Under the pieces are notes generated by a model. The model searched no databases. It had not been told where the DNA came from and worked only from the letters and a program-made list of their open reading frames with translations. A stretch of DNA of 64,000 bases, taken from the NCBI GenBank assembly GCA_903871875.1, contig CAIQIR010000154.1, positions 20,642 through 84,641 on the forward strand. The letters are read 5' to 3'. Source of the DNA: an uncultured Schlesneria sp. Its GTDB lineage: Bacteria; Planctomycetota; Planctomycetia; Planctomycetales; Planctomycetaceae. Both the position numbers and the translations under genes were made by a program. Of the stretch, positions 38,385 through 47,298 are shown in pieces. Numbering within the stretch: position 1 is the first letter of the stretch; each line of letters opens with the position of its first letter.

Positions 38385-39248
38385 ATGGATTGTGAATCGC
38401 GATCGCTCGAAGAATCATCTGCCCTTCCTCAACTCAAAGATTCTCAGATGTCGGCGACGATTGGGCTATTAACGATCCTGTTTGCAGCCAGTGGCCTGGA
38501 ATGGCGGCGCCTCGCCAGCCGCGGGATGCGGCGACAACCATTATTGGAACACAACTCCGAGCCACGAGCCCAATGGCGTTCTCTGCCCGAACTGACGGGA
38601 GTTTATATCGCCCTGTTATGGCTGGTTTTTCATCTGCTTTCGCTCGTCACCAATCAGTCTCACCCCTCCTCGGCGCCACTTAGCTTGGATTCTGTGGCGA
38701 CTGCCGCCGCAATCAATCTGGGACTGTGCCTGATCTTGTCGCTCACGCTCGCCTCTGGCCGGCGTTCCTGGCCCAGCTTCGGTATGACGACGTCGCATTG
38801 GCGCGATCAGATGCGAGTTGGCCTGAGAGGTTTTTTCGCGGCCATCCTGCCAATGGCCATTTCGATGGCCGCAACACTTCCCTTCCGCAGTCTGGAACGT
38901 CAGCACTCGCTGTTAAAGTTGCTGGCGAATTCCCCCGACATCATGACCATCACCGTCGTCGCTGTGACCGCCGTACTTTCCGCACCGATGTTGGAAGAGC
39001 TGCTCTTTCGTGTGATCTTGCAAGGCTGGCTGACGACATTCATCACTCCTTACCTGGCCATCCCGACCGTTGCAGTCTTATTTGCCCTGGTACATGGCTG
39101 GCGGGACGGACTGGCTCTCATGCCACTAGCACTCCTGCTCGGCTACGTCTTCCACCGCCAACATCGCTATCTGTCAGTGGTGATGATTCATGCGATGTTC
39201 AATGCTACGATGCTCATCTTGCAATTACTGAATCCGCAGGTTCCCTGA
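38385..39248 (+). CDS. CPBP family intramembrane metalloprotease
   Basis: About 287 residues, with 6-8 membrane segments and the Abi/CPBP signature: LEELLFRVIL (EExxxR), FALVHGW (FxxxH) and MIHAMFN (HxxxN). These glutamate/histidine residues form the membrane-embedded active site of Rce1-like proteases that process prenylated or other membrane substrates; bacterial roles range from bacteriocin self-immunity to signalling. The true start is uncertain: the frame is open from 37980, but that would overlap the opposing lipoprotein gene; ATG 38385 or 38448 fits the topology. It precedes tyrS by 200 bases containing a large hairpin. Confidence 0.75.
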   Translation: MDCESRSLEESSALPQLKDSQMSATIGLLTILFAASGLEWRRLASRGMRRQPLLEHNSEPRAQWRSLPELTGVYIALLWLVFHLLSLVTNQSHPSSAPLSLDSVATAAAINLGLCLILSLTLASGRRSWPSFGMTTSHWRDQMRVGLRGFFAAILPMAISMAATLPFRSLERQHSLLKLLANSPDIMTITVVAVTAVLSAPMLEELLFRVILQGWLTTFITPYLAIPTVAVLFALVHGWRDGLALMPLALLLGYVFHRQHRYLSVVMIHAMFNATMLILQLLNPQVP

Positions 39249-39281
39249 CCGGGAATTGGCTTTTGAATCAGCTTCAGTCAT

Positions 39282-39354
39282 TCGGGTGGGACAGATCCTC
39301 GATGTCCCATCACTTTGTGCCCAGGAAGGGACGTCGAGGATCTGTCCCGCCCGA
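39282..39354. repeat. Large imperfect inverted repeat upstream of tyrS
   Basis: The 27-base arms 39282-39308 and 39328-39354 are complementary at 25 positions; the other two can form G-U pairs in the plus-strand RNA. The 19-base loop is AT-richer. As RNA it would make an exceptionally stable hairpin between the CPBP stop and tyrS. It may be a terminator-like or tyrS leader structure, or a copy of a dispersed palindromic element. No T run follows; instead an eight-base triple repeat begins at 39356. Confidence 0.65.
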
Positions 39355-39355
39355 C

Positions 39356-39379
39356 ATTACCAAATTACCAAATTACCAA
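39356..39379 (+). repeat. Triple tandem repeat attaccaa
   Basis: Three perfect contiguous copies of attaccaa at 39356-39363, 39364-39371 and 39372-39379, directly after the large hairpin and 70 bases before the tyrS start. The spacing of eight is not helical. Function unknown. Confidence 0.8.
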
Positions 39380-39449
39380 TGGCGATTGCGATTGCTCACG
39401 GATCAACTGTTGTTGACCGGGCATCTGCGGCCTTCGCCAGGAATTGACG

Positions 39450-40709
39450 ATGAACTTTCCCCCCGTTGATGAACAGCTCGCGATCATTCGTCGCGGCGTC
39501 GAGAAAATTGTCCCCGAAGAAGAACTTGCCGCAAAACTCGCCAAAAGCCGCGAGACCGGCCAACCGTTGCGCATCAAATACGGCATTGACCCCACCGGAA
39601 TTGACGTCCATTTAGGCCATACCGTTCCGCTGAGAAAAATGCGTCAGTTTCAGGAAATGGGACATCAAGCCGTCATCATCATTGGAAACTACACGGCACT
39701 GGTCGGTGACCCGAGCGGTCGCGATCAGGCACGGGTCAAGAAATTGACAGAAGCCGACGTCGAAGCCAATGCACGCGACTATCTGACCCAGGTCGGCAAA
39801 GTCGTCGACATCTCCAAGGCCGAAATTCATCGCAACGGAGACTGGTTTGCGAAGATGAGCTTCGCCGACATTCTGCAATTGTGCGGTAAGATCACCGTTG
39901 CCCAATTGCTCACCCGCGATGATTTCGCCAAGCGTTATGCCAGCCAGTCTCCGATTTTCCTGCACGAATGCCTTTATCCCATGATGCAGGCATGGGATTC
40001 GGTCATGATCAAATCGGACATTGAACTTGGTGGGACCGAGCAACTGTATAGCTTCATGCTGGCCCGCGATCTTCAGCGAGACCAGGGTCTGCCTCAGCAG
40101 ATTGGAATTATGTCGCCCATTCTCGTCGGCACCGACGGCCTGCAAAAAATGGGTAAGAGCCTGGGCAACTACATCGGCATCTCGGAATCCCCGTTCGACA
40201 TGATGAAAAAGTTCATGCAGATTCCCGATGCGACAATGGGAATGTACTTCAACCTGCTCACCAGCGTTCCTCTGGATGACGTCACGGCGATCCTCGCAGG
40301 GCACCCGAAGGACGCCAAGATTCGTCTCGCGAAGTTCGTGATCGCCGGGTACCACAATCCAGTACTGGCTGACGAAGCGGCCGACCGCTGGCAGCGGGAA
40401 GTCGGGGGCGGTGAACTGCCCACGGAAATTCCCGTCGTCACATTGAATCTGGCGACACTCGCCAGCACGTTGCCGCAATGCCAGGCCGACCTGGCACAAA
40501 GCCGCCTGGCTGCGCCCCAATTGCTGAAAGCGGCCGGATTGGTGCCCTCGACCAGCGATGCGATGCGCCTGATCGCACAAGGCGGGGTGTCCGTATACGA
40601 GGACAATCAGCCCACCGTCATCTCCGATTCCAAGGCTGTGATCCCCTTAAAAACGGGAATGTTGCTTAAGGCTGGCAAGAAGAAAATCGTCCGACTGGAA
40701 ATCGTCTGA
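39450..40709 (+). CDS. tyrS: Tyrosyl-tRNA synthetase
   Basis: A 419-residue class I aminoacyl-tRNA synthetase that charges tRNA-Tyr. The HIGH motif appears as HLGH (DVHLGHTVPL), the KMSKS loop as KMGKS (LQKMGKSLGNY), and substrate residues appear in YPMMQAWDSVMIKSDIELGG. A C-terminal S4 RNA-binding domain (SDAMRLIAQGGVSVYEDNQP and KAGKKKIVRLEIV) completes it. Length and motifs fit the TyrZ-like type. ATG 39450 is preferred over the in-frame TTG six bases upstream; GCCAGGAATTG gives a modest ribosome binding site. The leader contains a large hairpin and a triple repeat, so expression may be regulated by RNA structure. Confidence 0.95.
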   Translation: MNFPPVDEQLAIIRRGVEKIVPEEELAAKLAKSRETGQPLRIKYGIDPTGIDVHLGHTVPLRKMRQFQEMGHQAVIIIGNYTALVGDPSGRDQARVKKLTEADVEANARDYLTQVGKVVDISKAEIHRNGDWFAKMSFADILQLCGKITVAQLLTRDDFAKRYASQSPIFLHECLYPMMQAWDSVMIKSDIELGGTEQLYSFMLARDLQRDQGLPQQIGIMSPILVGTDGLQKMGKSLGNYIGISESPFDMMKKFMQIPDATMGMYFNLLTSVPLDDVTAILAGHPKDAKIRLAKFVIAGYHNPVLADEAADRWQREVGGGELPTEIPVVTLNLATLASTLPQCQADLAQSRLAAPQLLKAAGLVPSTSDAMRLIAQGGVSVYEDNQPTVISDSKAVIPLKTGMLLKAGKKKIVRLEIV

Positions 40710-40736
40710 GTGCAGGAACCTGACTCGGACAGCTCG

Positions 40737-41537
40737 TCAGTTCGACGTCACCTGTGATGGCAGATACACGCGCGTGAAGTAGTACGTGGCGAGTCCGAAG
40801 CCGATCAAGATCACAATCCAGCGGACGAGGTTCCGATCCAATTTGCGAGAGACACTCGCGCCGACAAAACCGCCCGCAATCCCGGCCAGAATCATTGGGA
40901 TGCCGTATCCCCAATTGACTCGACCATGAATCACAAACATGATCACGGACATGCCGTTGATCGTTGACGCAAGTAGGCTTTTCAACGCATTCATCTGATG
41001 AATATCGCCCAGCCCCATCAGAGCCAGGGAGCTGAGCATCAAGATGCCGATCCCCGCGCCAAAATAGCCGCCATAAACGGCGATCAGAAACTGGAAGGCA
41101 ACGATGCCAGCCATAATCGGTTTCGATGGCTGGGCATGAGGTCGACCAATCCCCGTCCATTTCGTGATCGCGGGTTGAAGCAGGAATAGCGCCGAAGCGA
41201 TCAGAATCAACCACGGCACCATTTCTTGAAAGGTGGTGGCCGGCTGAGTCACCACCAGCCAGGTCCCGACAATGCTGCCGATGACTGAGGGAACCATCAA
41301 GGGGACAAGCCAGCGCCCCAGGCCGACCATCTCACGGCGGTATCCCCAAATGGCGGCGAGCGAACCGGGGAAAAGCGCCACGGTACTGGTCGCATTCGCA
41401 CTGACGGCCGCTGCGGCCGATGGCCCCAGAATCCAGATCAATGCGGGAAACGTCAGCAACGTTCCGCCCCCCGCAACGGAATTGACGGCCCCCGCGACGA
41501 ACGCGGCCAGGCAAAGGAAAATCAGCTGAGTAATCAT
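40737..41537 (-). CDS. TauE/SafE family sulfite exporter-like permease
   Basis: A 266-residue, eight-segment membrane protein of the TSUP (TauE/SafE) family, which moves sulfite, sulfoacetate or other organosulfur/carboxylate anions. Two repeated halves are visible: AAFVAGAVNSVAGGGTLLTF near the N-terminus and AVYGGYFGAGIGILMLSSLA in the middle, each with the family glycine-rich turn. The substrate cannot be inferred; no sulfur genes are nearby. It converges with tyrS (27 bases between stops). Confidence 0.87.
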   Translation of the reverse strand: MITQLIFLCLAAFVAGAVNSVAGGGTLLTFPALIWILGPSAAAAVSANATSTVALFPGSLAAIWGYRREMVGLGRWLVPLMVPSVIGSIVGTWLVVTQPATTFQEMVPWLILIASALFLLQPAITKWTGIGRPHAQPSKPIMAGIVAFQFLIAVYGGYFGAGIGILMLSSLALMGLGDIHQMNALKSLLASTINGMSVIMFVIHGRVNWGYGIPMILAGIAGGFVGASVSRKLDRNLVRWIVILIGFGLATYYFTRVYLPSQVTSN

Positions 41538-41618
41538 GCGGGGATAATATGCGGAAATCCTGGCGGCAGAAACCGTCGAAGACTTCCCATTGCCCCCTGA
41601 TCAAGTGTCACCCGGCGA

Positions 41619-43154
41619 TCACTGTCCGTCACCACCGCCAAACGATTTGCTGGTCGCCCCATTCGAGACATCCTGCTTCGCTTGACGCCCCTTGCGGAAC
41701 GCTCCCGAAACGGCACCGTTCGAACTGGTATCCATGGGATCACCCGAGCCAGCCACGCTGGTGGAACCGGACTTCAAAGCAAACGGACGGTCTTGTCCGG
41801 GCAAGAATGTTCGCCGCTTCGAGTGGAAGCCGATGTAGGCGAGAAAATCGTTCAACTTAATCACGCGAACACCGTTCTTACGGGCTTCGTCTTCCATGTT
41901 TTTGTATTGCAAATTGACCTTTTTGGACTTTTCTTTTTCGTCATCCGTCAACGCATCGGCCAGATCGGGAACGTCAGCCTTCACCAGGAATCGAGTTTGA
42001 ACGGTCACCTTTCCGTCAACCGGGACGCGATCGCCATTGTCATCGACTTCGTTGTCGATGATGCAACCGGCGACGGCCAACATCTGATGGAATTGCTCCC
42101 GGTCGCTACGGCCATCGTTGTCCAGGTCGATATCACCGATGATCGAAATTTTTTCCACCAACCCCGGACTCCAGATCGGTGTGTAAATCAGATCCTGCGC
42201 CATGATCGGTCGGTACAGGTCTTCGTCGACGATGCGGGCTTCGGAAATATGGGGGCCCAGGATGCGAGTGACTTCGATTTTGCCTTTGATATCTTCCGGT
42301 CCGCGACCAACTCCTTGATTGTCGCGGGCATACACACTGAACGTCATGCGTGTCTTCAGGAAATCTTCTTCGCCCAGATTCAGCAGGACAGTGCTATTGG
42401 AATGTTCCACGCGAGTCACGACTCCATCAGCCACTTCAAAGCTCAACTTTTCGAGATTGTCGATCTTGTCTCGCAGGAAATTGATGCGGGTTTCGAGCGC
42501 GGCAACATCGTTGGTGAGTGTGGTTCGTTCCTTCTCGCGTGAATCCTTTTCCTCTTCCAACCGAATCTGGAAGTCTTTGACCTCTGAATTCAACCGTGTA
42601 ATTTCCTGGATCTTGGCGTCAATTTTTTCCTTCTCGGAACCAATCACATCCTGTTTTTCACGATTGTACGTTTCCGACTTGCCACGGTAGTTGTCGACTT
42701 GATTCTGATACTGCCCCTTCAGGGCCAGCAGTTCTTTCTCCAGGACACCCACCTTCGTCGTTTTGGAGTCGCGATCCGCCGCTGCGGCGTCAACGCCATC
42801 TCTCAATTTTCGGATGGTCTCTTGCACGTTGTTGCCAGCCAAATCTTTACCGTAGGTGGCAATTTCGTTTTTCAGGGCCGCGATGACGGTCGCCTGATTG
42901 TTGGGATTCGTCGGATCATCGACCAGATCGAGCTTGATGCCGATTTGGTTCTTGAGTGCCTGGATCTGATCATCCAACGTGCGCGACGCTTTATTCAGCT
43001 TCTGGTTCTCATCCACCACCTTCAGGTACTCGACGAACTTGTCGGACGCGTCTCGAAAGGACATGTAGTTTGTAATGCCCAAAATCACCGTGAGTACGAC
43101 AAACACAACCAGCGTGTAATGGACGGCACCAGGTTTATTCGCGGCGGCAGCCAT
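41619..43154 (-). CDS. Membrane-anchored coiled-coil protein, unknown function
   Basis: A 511-residue protein with no family I can name. It has one N-terminal membrane segment (YTLVVFVVLTVILGITNYMS), then about 200 residues of coiled coil (heptads through KSETYNREKQDVIGSEKEKI and EEEKDSREKERTTLTNDVAA), then a beta-rich domain (KLSFEVADGVVTRVEHSNST) and a globular part with DIDLDNDGRSDREQF, a calcium-loop-like DxDxDG motif. The C-terminus is Gly/Ser-rich and disordered. The layout (anchor, coiled coil, beta domain) recalls a structural or spacing role at the envelope. ATG 43154 is followed directly by the membrane segment. Confidence 0.6.
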   Translation of the reverse strand: MAAAANKPGAVHYTLVVFVVLTVILGITNYMSFRDASDKFVEYLKVVDENQKLNKASRTLDDQIQALKNQIGIKLDLVDDPTNPNNQATVIAALKNEIATYGKDLAGNNVQETIRKLRDGVDAAAADRDSKTTKVGVLEKELLALKGQYQNQVDNYRGKSETYNREKQDVIGSEKEKIDAKIQEITRLNSEVKDFQIRLEEEKDSREKERTTLTNDVAALETRINFLRDKIDNLEKLSFEVADGVVTRVEHSNSTVLLNLGEEDFLKTRMTFSVYARDNQGVGRGPEDIKGKIEVTRILGPHISEARIVDEDLYRPIMAQDLIYTPIWSPGLVEKISIIGDIDLDNDGRSDREQFHQMLAVAGCIIDNEVDDNGDRVPVDGKVTVQTRFLVKADVPDLADALTDDEKEKSKKVNLQYKNMEDEARKNGVRVIKLNDFLAYIGFHSKRRTFLPGQDRPFALKSGSTSVAGSGDPMDTSSNGAVSGAFRKGRQAKQDVSNGATSKSFGGGDGQ

Positions 43155-43736
43155 GGTTTTCCTTTAGACGAAAGCCCTACGTTGCGAATCCATTGAGAAA
43201 CCGAAGATGGAAATCCACCGTCTTAAAACGCGTTCATCAGATCGCCCGGCAAGGCGACGCCAATGGACTCGGTGCAACAGCAGACCTCGGTAGAATTCAC
43301 GTGACCGAAATCTTTCACTATCAACAGTCTATGGAGCACCTTTCGCGAGTCAAGAAGTTTCTCGCCCAGATCACCCATAGTCACCCGTTCCAGTAGAAAT
43401 TGTTCGATCCGTTTTACTCCGCAAATTCGATTCAATTGGATTCAGGCGCAAACAACCACTCCCTGCACGGCCTCAACCCTCTGTGTCGGCAGTCGCAGTC
43501 CAACTGGTCCGAGAAAACAGGCCGCAATTGCAACTGCGGCAGATTCTGCCGTTGATCCTGCTGAATGCTCCGGTTCTACCTGCCTTTCTGATCAACTCTC
43601 CCACAAATACATCCACGCTGACGTACTGGTTTGTTGACGAGGGATCCGCCAGAATCAACACCTCGGAAACGGATTTGATCATCACCCTCATGGCTCTGCT
43701 ATCCCCTTATCGTTCAACATCTTCGGAATACGATTC
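43155..43736. other. Divergent intergenic region, 582 bases
   Basis: Between the coiled-coil gene (minus) and a solute-binding lipoprotein (plus). It should contain both promoters. Plus-strand frame 43483-43890 overlaps the lipoprotein start and shows no conserved sequence. No RNA or repeat was recognised. Confidence 0.35.
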
Positions 43737-45206
43737 ATGCTTTGTGGTCGCGGGCAGTTTCTCGGTGCATTGTCGTTCATCGCACTTGTCGGACTTGTCG
43801 GTTGTTCCTCAAGCACTCCGGGAACCAATTCCGTCGTCTCGCGGCCCTTCCGCGGTCAGGAAGTGGAGTTGGCTGTTCCGAAATCGTTGAATCTTCCCGC
43901 CAAGTGGGAGGTGTTGATTCAAGAGTGGTCTTCGCAATCGGGAGCGACTGCCCGATTCGTCGAATACGACGCCACAGCAACGATTTCTGGCAAAACACTG
44001 GCCGAAACAAGCCCCCACAGCACGACTCTGCTGTTTCCGTTGAAACAACTTTGTGAAATCGATTCCTTTTTGGCACCATTAACCGCGGTCGGCAGCGAAT
44101 TCGACGGACGAGATCTGTTCAAAGGTCTGCGCGAACGAGTTCTATGGCGCGAACGGCAAGTGATCGCCAACCCGATTTCCGTCCCCGTCCTGGTTTGTTA
44201 TTACCGCAACGACCTGCTGAAGGCGGCGCGGCGAAAAGCCCCGGAAACGTGGGACGAATATCATGAACTGGTCACGTCCCTCGAAAGTTGGGCACCGGGA
44301 TTGGTCGCCGTGGAACCGCTGGGGCCAGAATCCCGTGCCACGACATTTTTTGCCAGATCACTCGCCTTTTGTAAGCACCCCGAAAACTATTCCGTCTGGT
44401 TCGACGTCGATACCGCCAAGCCAACTTTAAACACCCCCGGCTTTGCCAAAGCACTCGACACGGCTCAGCAAACATGGAGCAAACTTCCTCCCGAAGTCGC
44501 GACGTTCAGCCCCGCCGACTGCCGTCGTCTAATGCTGACGGGCAAAGCGGCAATTGCATTATCGTTTGAACCCAGCGAAGGCGATCTTTCGGGCACTTCG
44601 CCCACCGACCCCTCCAAGGCCGTGCAACGGATCGATGGAATCGAGTTGGGAATCTGCCGGATTCCTGGTTCGCGAGCTGTCTACAATCGCAATTCGAAGA
44701 AGTGGGACACAATGCCCGCGAAAGGCGTCCATGCACCCGCGCTATGCGGTTTTGCGGGGCTGGCCTCGGGTGTCATCCTGCCTCCGAACCACAAAGGCGA
44801 AGTGGCCGGCATCAATTTGATCGTCAATTTGAGCTCACCGGAAACCTTCGATCAGGCGTTTGCAACATTGCCCAAAAGCCCTTCCCGCGAATCGCAATTG
44901 CCACAAGCCCCGACTTGGTATGGCCCGGAATTGTCGACGGAAGAAGGCAGCCGTTACTGCGATGCCGTGGCCCAATCATTGCGAGACACGCAGCTGGTAT
45001 TCGAATTGCCGTTAACCGGCGCCGATGAATTCCGTCAAGCGGCTTCGGCCGCTCTCGAACCGCTGCTTCAAGGGACGGCCAATGCCGAACAAACCATGAA
45101 TACTCTGCAGAGCTCGTTCGAAACCATCGTCGAAAAACGTGGCTGGGAAGCCGTCCGCGATTCACACCGGCGAGGCTTGGGGCTGTCGCCCGCTCTCAAG
45201 AAATAA
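43737..45206 (+). CDS. Extracellular solute-binding protein-like lipoprotein
   Basis: A 489-residue lipoprotein. The leader (GALSFIALVGLVGC) ends in a lipobox. The mature protein resembles family 1 solute-binding proteins of sugar ABC transporters: VEYDATATISGK, an AKWEVLIQEWSSQSGATARF start, VPVLVCYYRNDLLKAARRKA with PETWDEYHELVTSLESW, and CRRLMLTGKAAIALSFEP. These proteins capture sugars outside the membrane for an ABC permease; no permease or ATPase gene is adjacent, so it may work with distant genes or have another function. ATG 43737 is chosen for the leader. A bidirectional terminator follows. Confidence 0.7.
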   Translation: MLCGRGQFLGALSFIALVGLVGCSSSTPGTNSVVSRPFRGQEVELAVPKSLNLPAKWEVLIQEWSSQSGATARFVEYDATATISGKTLAETSPHSTTLLFPLKQLCEIDSFLAPLTAVGSEFDGRDLFKGLRERVLWRERQVIANPISVPVLVCYYRNDLLKAARRKAPETWDEYHELVTSLESWAPGLVAVEPLGPESRATTFFARSLAFCKHPENYSVWFDVDTAKPTLNTPGFAKALDTAQQTWSKLPPEVATFSPADCRRLMLTGKAAIALSFEPSEGDLSGTSPTDPSKAVQRIDGIELGICRIPGSRAVYNRNSKKWDTMPAKGVHAPALCGFAGLASGVILPPNHKGEVAGINLIVNLSSPETFDQAFATLPKSPSRESQLPQAPTWYGPELSTEEGSRYCDAVAQSLRDTQLVFELPLTGADEFRQAASAALEPLLQGTANAEQTMNTLQSSFETIVEKRGWEAVRDSHRRGLGLSPALKK

Positions 45207-45274
45207 GCAATTCGCCGCTCTGGTGAACTCGGTACCAGCGGCCGCACCACGTTTCCCGCGGCCGCACAAAGACA

Positions 45275-45318
45275 AAAACCAGCCCTCGTCTGACCGGAGT
45301 CAAGCGAGGGCTGGTTTT
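45275..45318. terminator. Bidirectional terminator between lipoprotein and rpmA
   Basis: Arms aaaaccagccctcg (45275-45288) and cgagggctggtttt (45305-45318) form a 14-bp perfect stem with A/T flanks that give a T tract on either strand. It lies between converging genes (45206 plus, 45352 minus), so it likely ends both transcripts. Confidence 0.85.
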
Positions 45319-45351
45319 GAGTTTCAATTTGCAGTCAAGGCTCAGGACGAA

Positions 45352-45618
45352 TCAGTTCGTCTCTGCGGCCGCCTCGGCCGGCTTAACGTTGACGCGACGT
45401 CCTTCTTGATCGAAGTAGATGTTTCCACCGATCAAGGCGAACAACGTGTAATCACGGCCGATGCCGACACCCTTTCCAGGATGCCACTTCGTTCCGCGTT
45501 GACGGATAATGATATTGCCAGGGATCACGACCTGACCACCAAATTTCTTGACCCCGAGTCGTTTGGCCTTGGAATCACGACCGTTGCGACTAGAGCCTTG
45601 TCCCTTCTTATGTGCCAT
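45352..45618 (-). CDS. rpmA: 50S ribosomal protein bL27
   Basis: An 88-residue bL27, whose N-terminus reaches the peptidyl transferase centre. It starts [20 protein letters not shown], the canonical sequence, so no N-terminal cleavage extension as in Firmicutes is present. [20 protein letters not shown] and [12 protein letters not shown] follow. A Shine-Dalgarno-like purine run (GAGGTGAAGGTG) precedes the ATG. It stands alone, between a terminator and 407 bases of divergent intergenic DNA; rplU is 13.5 kb away. Confidence 0.96.
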   Translation of the reverse strand: MAHKKGQGSSRNGRDSKAKRLGVKKFGGQVVIPGNIIIRQRGTKWHPGKGVGIGRDYTLFALIGGNIYFDQEGRRVNVKPAEAAAETN

Positions 45619-46025
45619 GCTGAATCACCTTCACCTCGATGAGCCATGCGTCAAACCTGTGCGACGCGGGGCGGAGAGTGTCGCCGAAACGCCGACAATT
45701 CGCAAGGTTGTCGCGTGAAATTGTCCCGACTCGGTCCAGGTACGACGCAAATCGAAGGGATTTCGTTCATTGCAACGACGCGGGCACGATTTTACCCCTT
45801 CTTCGGCCAGCCCAACAGCCCCTGCGAACGATTCCACGGCCAATAGGTGCCGAAACCGCACTCGCAATGCCCGAAACAGCCACAAATCGGCGATTGGAAA
45901 ACTCTGGCCCCGTTTTTTAAATTCGCGACCGGTATCTGGCTGACTCTGGACGCCCTCCACGGTCGTGACTACTCTGGCGCACCCCGGTTTCTCGCTCATC
46001 CGAAACGTATGGAGACTTGCTGGCT
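45619..46025. other. Divergent intergenic region, 407 bases
   Basis: Between rpmA (minus) and sppA (plus), holding both promoters. Small frames cross it without conserved features; no tRNA or repeat was found. Confidence 0.35.
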
Positions 46026-47063
46026 ATGAGTGACGCAACGGTATTTACTCCAGGATCTCGCGGTGGCGGTTCGCCGCAGACAATTGTTGTCCAGTCTCAG
46101 GCTCCCGGCTTCTGGCGCGGCTGGTTGATCAAGCTGTCGTTGGCCGCTCTGTCCCTGTCGCTGATGGTCAATGTCGGCCTGTACGCGGCTTATCGGCAGT
46201 ATTTTGCGAGCACTGACCCACCGCATGAGCGGTATCATTCAGGAAATGCGAAGGCCACCGAGAAAATTGCCATCCTGAAGATGGAAGCAACCATCATGCC
46301 GCCCTTTACCGAGCGGCTGATCCAGCAGATCGACCATGTCGCCACTGATGAAAGTGTCAAAGCGGTATTGTTGGTTGTGGATAGCCCAGGTGGCCTGGTC
46401 ACTGACAGCCATCAGATCTATCACCGCTTGCAGAAGCTCCAAAAAGCCAAGCCGATTCACGTGCAAATGAAGCGAATGGCCGCATCCGGCGGTTATTACA
46501 TCGCCATGGGTGCCGGTCCCGATGCCAAAATCTTTGCCGAACCAACGACCTGGACCGGTTCTATCGGCGTCATTCTTCCTCGCTACGACTTGAGCAAGCT
46601 GGCCGCGACCTACGGGATCGCGTCGGATCCGCTCAAAACAGGTCCTTTTAAAGACACGCTCAATCCCCTTCGCCCGATGACCGATGACGAGCGGAAATTG
46701 TGGGAAGGGATCATCGATCAGTCGTTCCAGAAGTTCATCTCGGTCATTGACGAAAACCGCGAAGGACTCGATCGGGACGGCGTCAAAGCGTTGGCAACTG
46801 GCCAGATCTACACGGCCGACGATGCCATCGCCAACAAACTGATCGACGAAATCGGCTTTCAGGAAGACTCGCTCGAGTCGTTGAAACAGAAAATCAACCT
46901 CAAAAACCCGCGAATTGTGACCTATGAAACGCCCAAATCATTGATGGACATTGTGCTGGGCAATTCGAAGGCACAGACTTCAGTCGACCCGTGGAAATCG
47001 TTTCTGGAATCGACCGTCCCGCGAGCGATGTACTACTGCTCTTGGCTGCCGCCCATGCCATAA
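46026..47063 (+). CDS. sppA: Signal peptide peptidase SppA-like S49 protease
   Basis: A 345-residue S49 serine protease, the short single-domain form of SppA that degrades cleaved signal peptides in the membrane. N-terminal anchor (LIKLSLAALSLSLMVNVGLY), then the core: AVLLVVDSPGGLVTDSHQIY, catalytic Ser in MKRMAASGGYYIAMGA, and TTWTGSIGVILPRYDLSKL followed by GPFKDTLNPLRPMTDDERK, which carries the catalytic Lys. ATG 46026 is preferred over a TTG nine bases up. It ends 20 bases before a strong terminator. Confidence 0.9.
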   Translation: MSDATVFTPGSRGGGSPQTIVVQSQAPGFWRGWLIKLSLAALSLSLMVNVGLYAAYRQYFASTDPPHERYHSGNAKATEKIAILKMEATIMPPFTERLIQQIDHVATDESVKAVLLVVDSPGGLVTDSHQIYHRLQKLQKAKPIHVQMKRMAASGGYYIAMGAGPDAKIFAEPTTWTGSIGVILPRYDLSKLAATYGIASDPLKTGPFKDTLNPLRPMTDDERKLWEGIIDQSFQKFISVIDENREGLDRDGVKALATGQIYTADDAIANKLIDEIGFQEDSLESLKQKINLKNPRIVTYETPKSLMDIVLGNSKAQTSVDPWKSFLESTVPRAMYYCSWLPPMP

Positions 47064-47083
47064 GCGGCTGTCAAAAAAATGCG

Positions 47084-47120
47084 ACAGGGGGCGTTCCTCA
47101 CATTGAGGAACGCCCCCTGT
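47084..47120 (+). terminator. Intrinsic terminator of sppA
   Basis: A perfect 17-bp stem, acagggggcgttcctca (47084-47100) and tgaggaacgccccctgt (47104-47120), with a three-base loop, followed by the T-rich tgttattc. It lies 20 bases after the sppA stop. Confidence 0.85.
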
Positions 47121-47298
47121 TGTTATTCAACCCTTGGGTCACTCATCCTCGCCCTGAGGCGATCACCATCACGAGGTGTCACGGCCGGTGAGTTACGACG
47201 GTTCGCTCCACGAGTTCAGGAGCCCGAAACGAATCAGTTTGCTCAACGAAGGGAACCGTAGGCAATCCTGTCTACGGCTCCATTCAAGCAACCATTCA

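Noticed and set aside
39356..39379. Triple attaccaa repeat as a CRISPR-like array
   Set aside because: Units are contiguous and eight bases long with no spacers; no cas gene nearby.
39612..40580. 322-codon minus-strand frame
   Set aside because: Antisense to tyrS, which is certain by its HLGH, KMGKS and S4 motifs.
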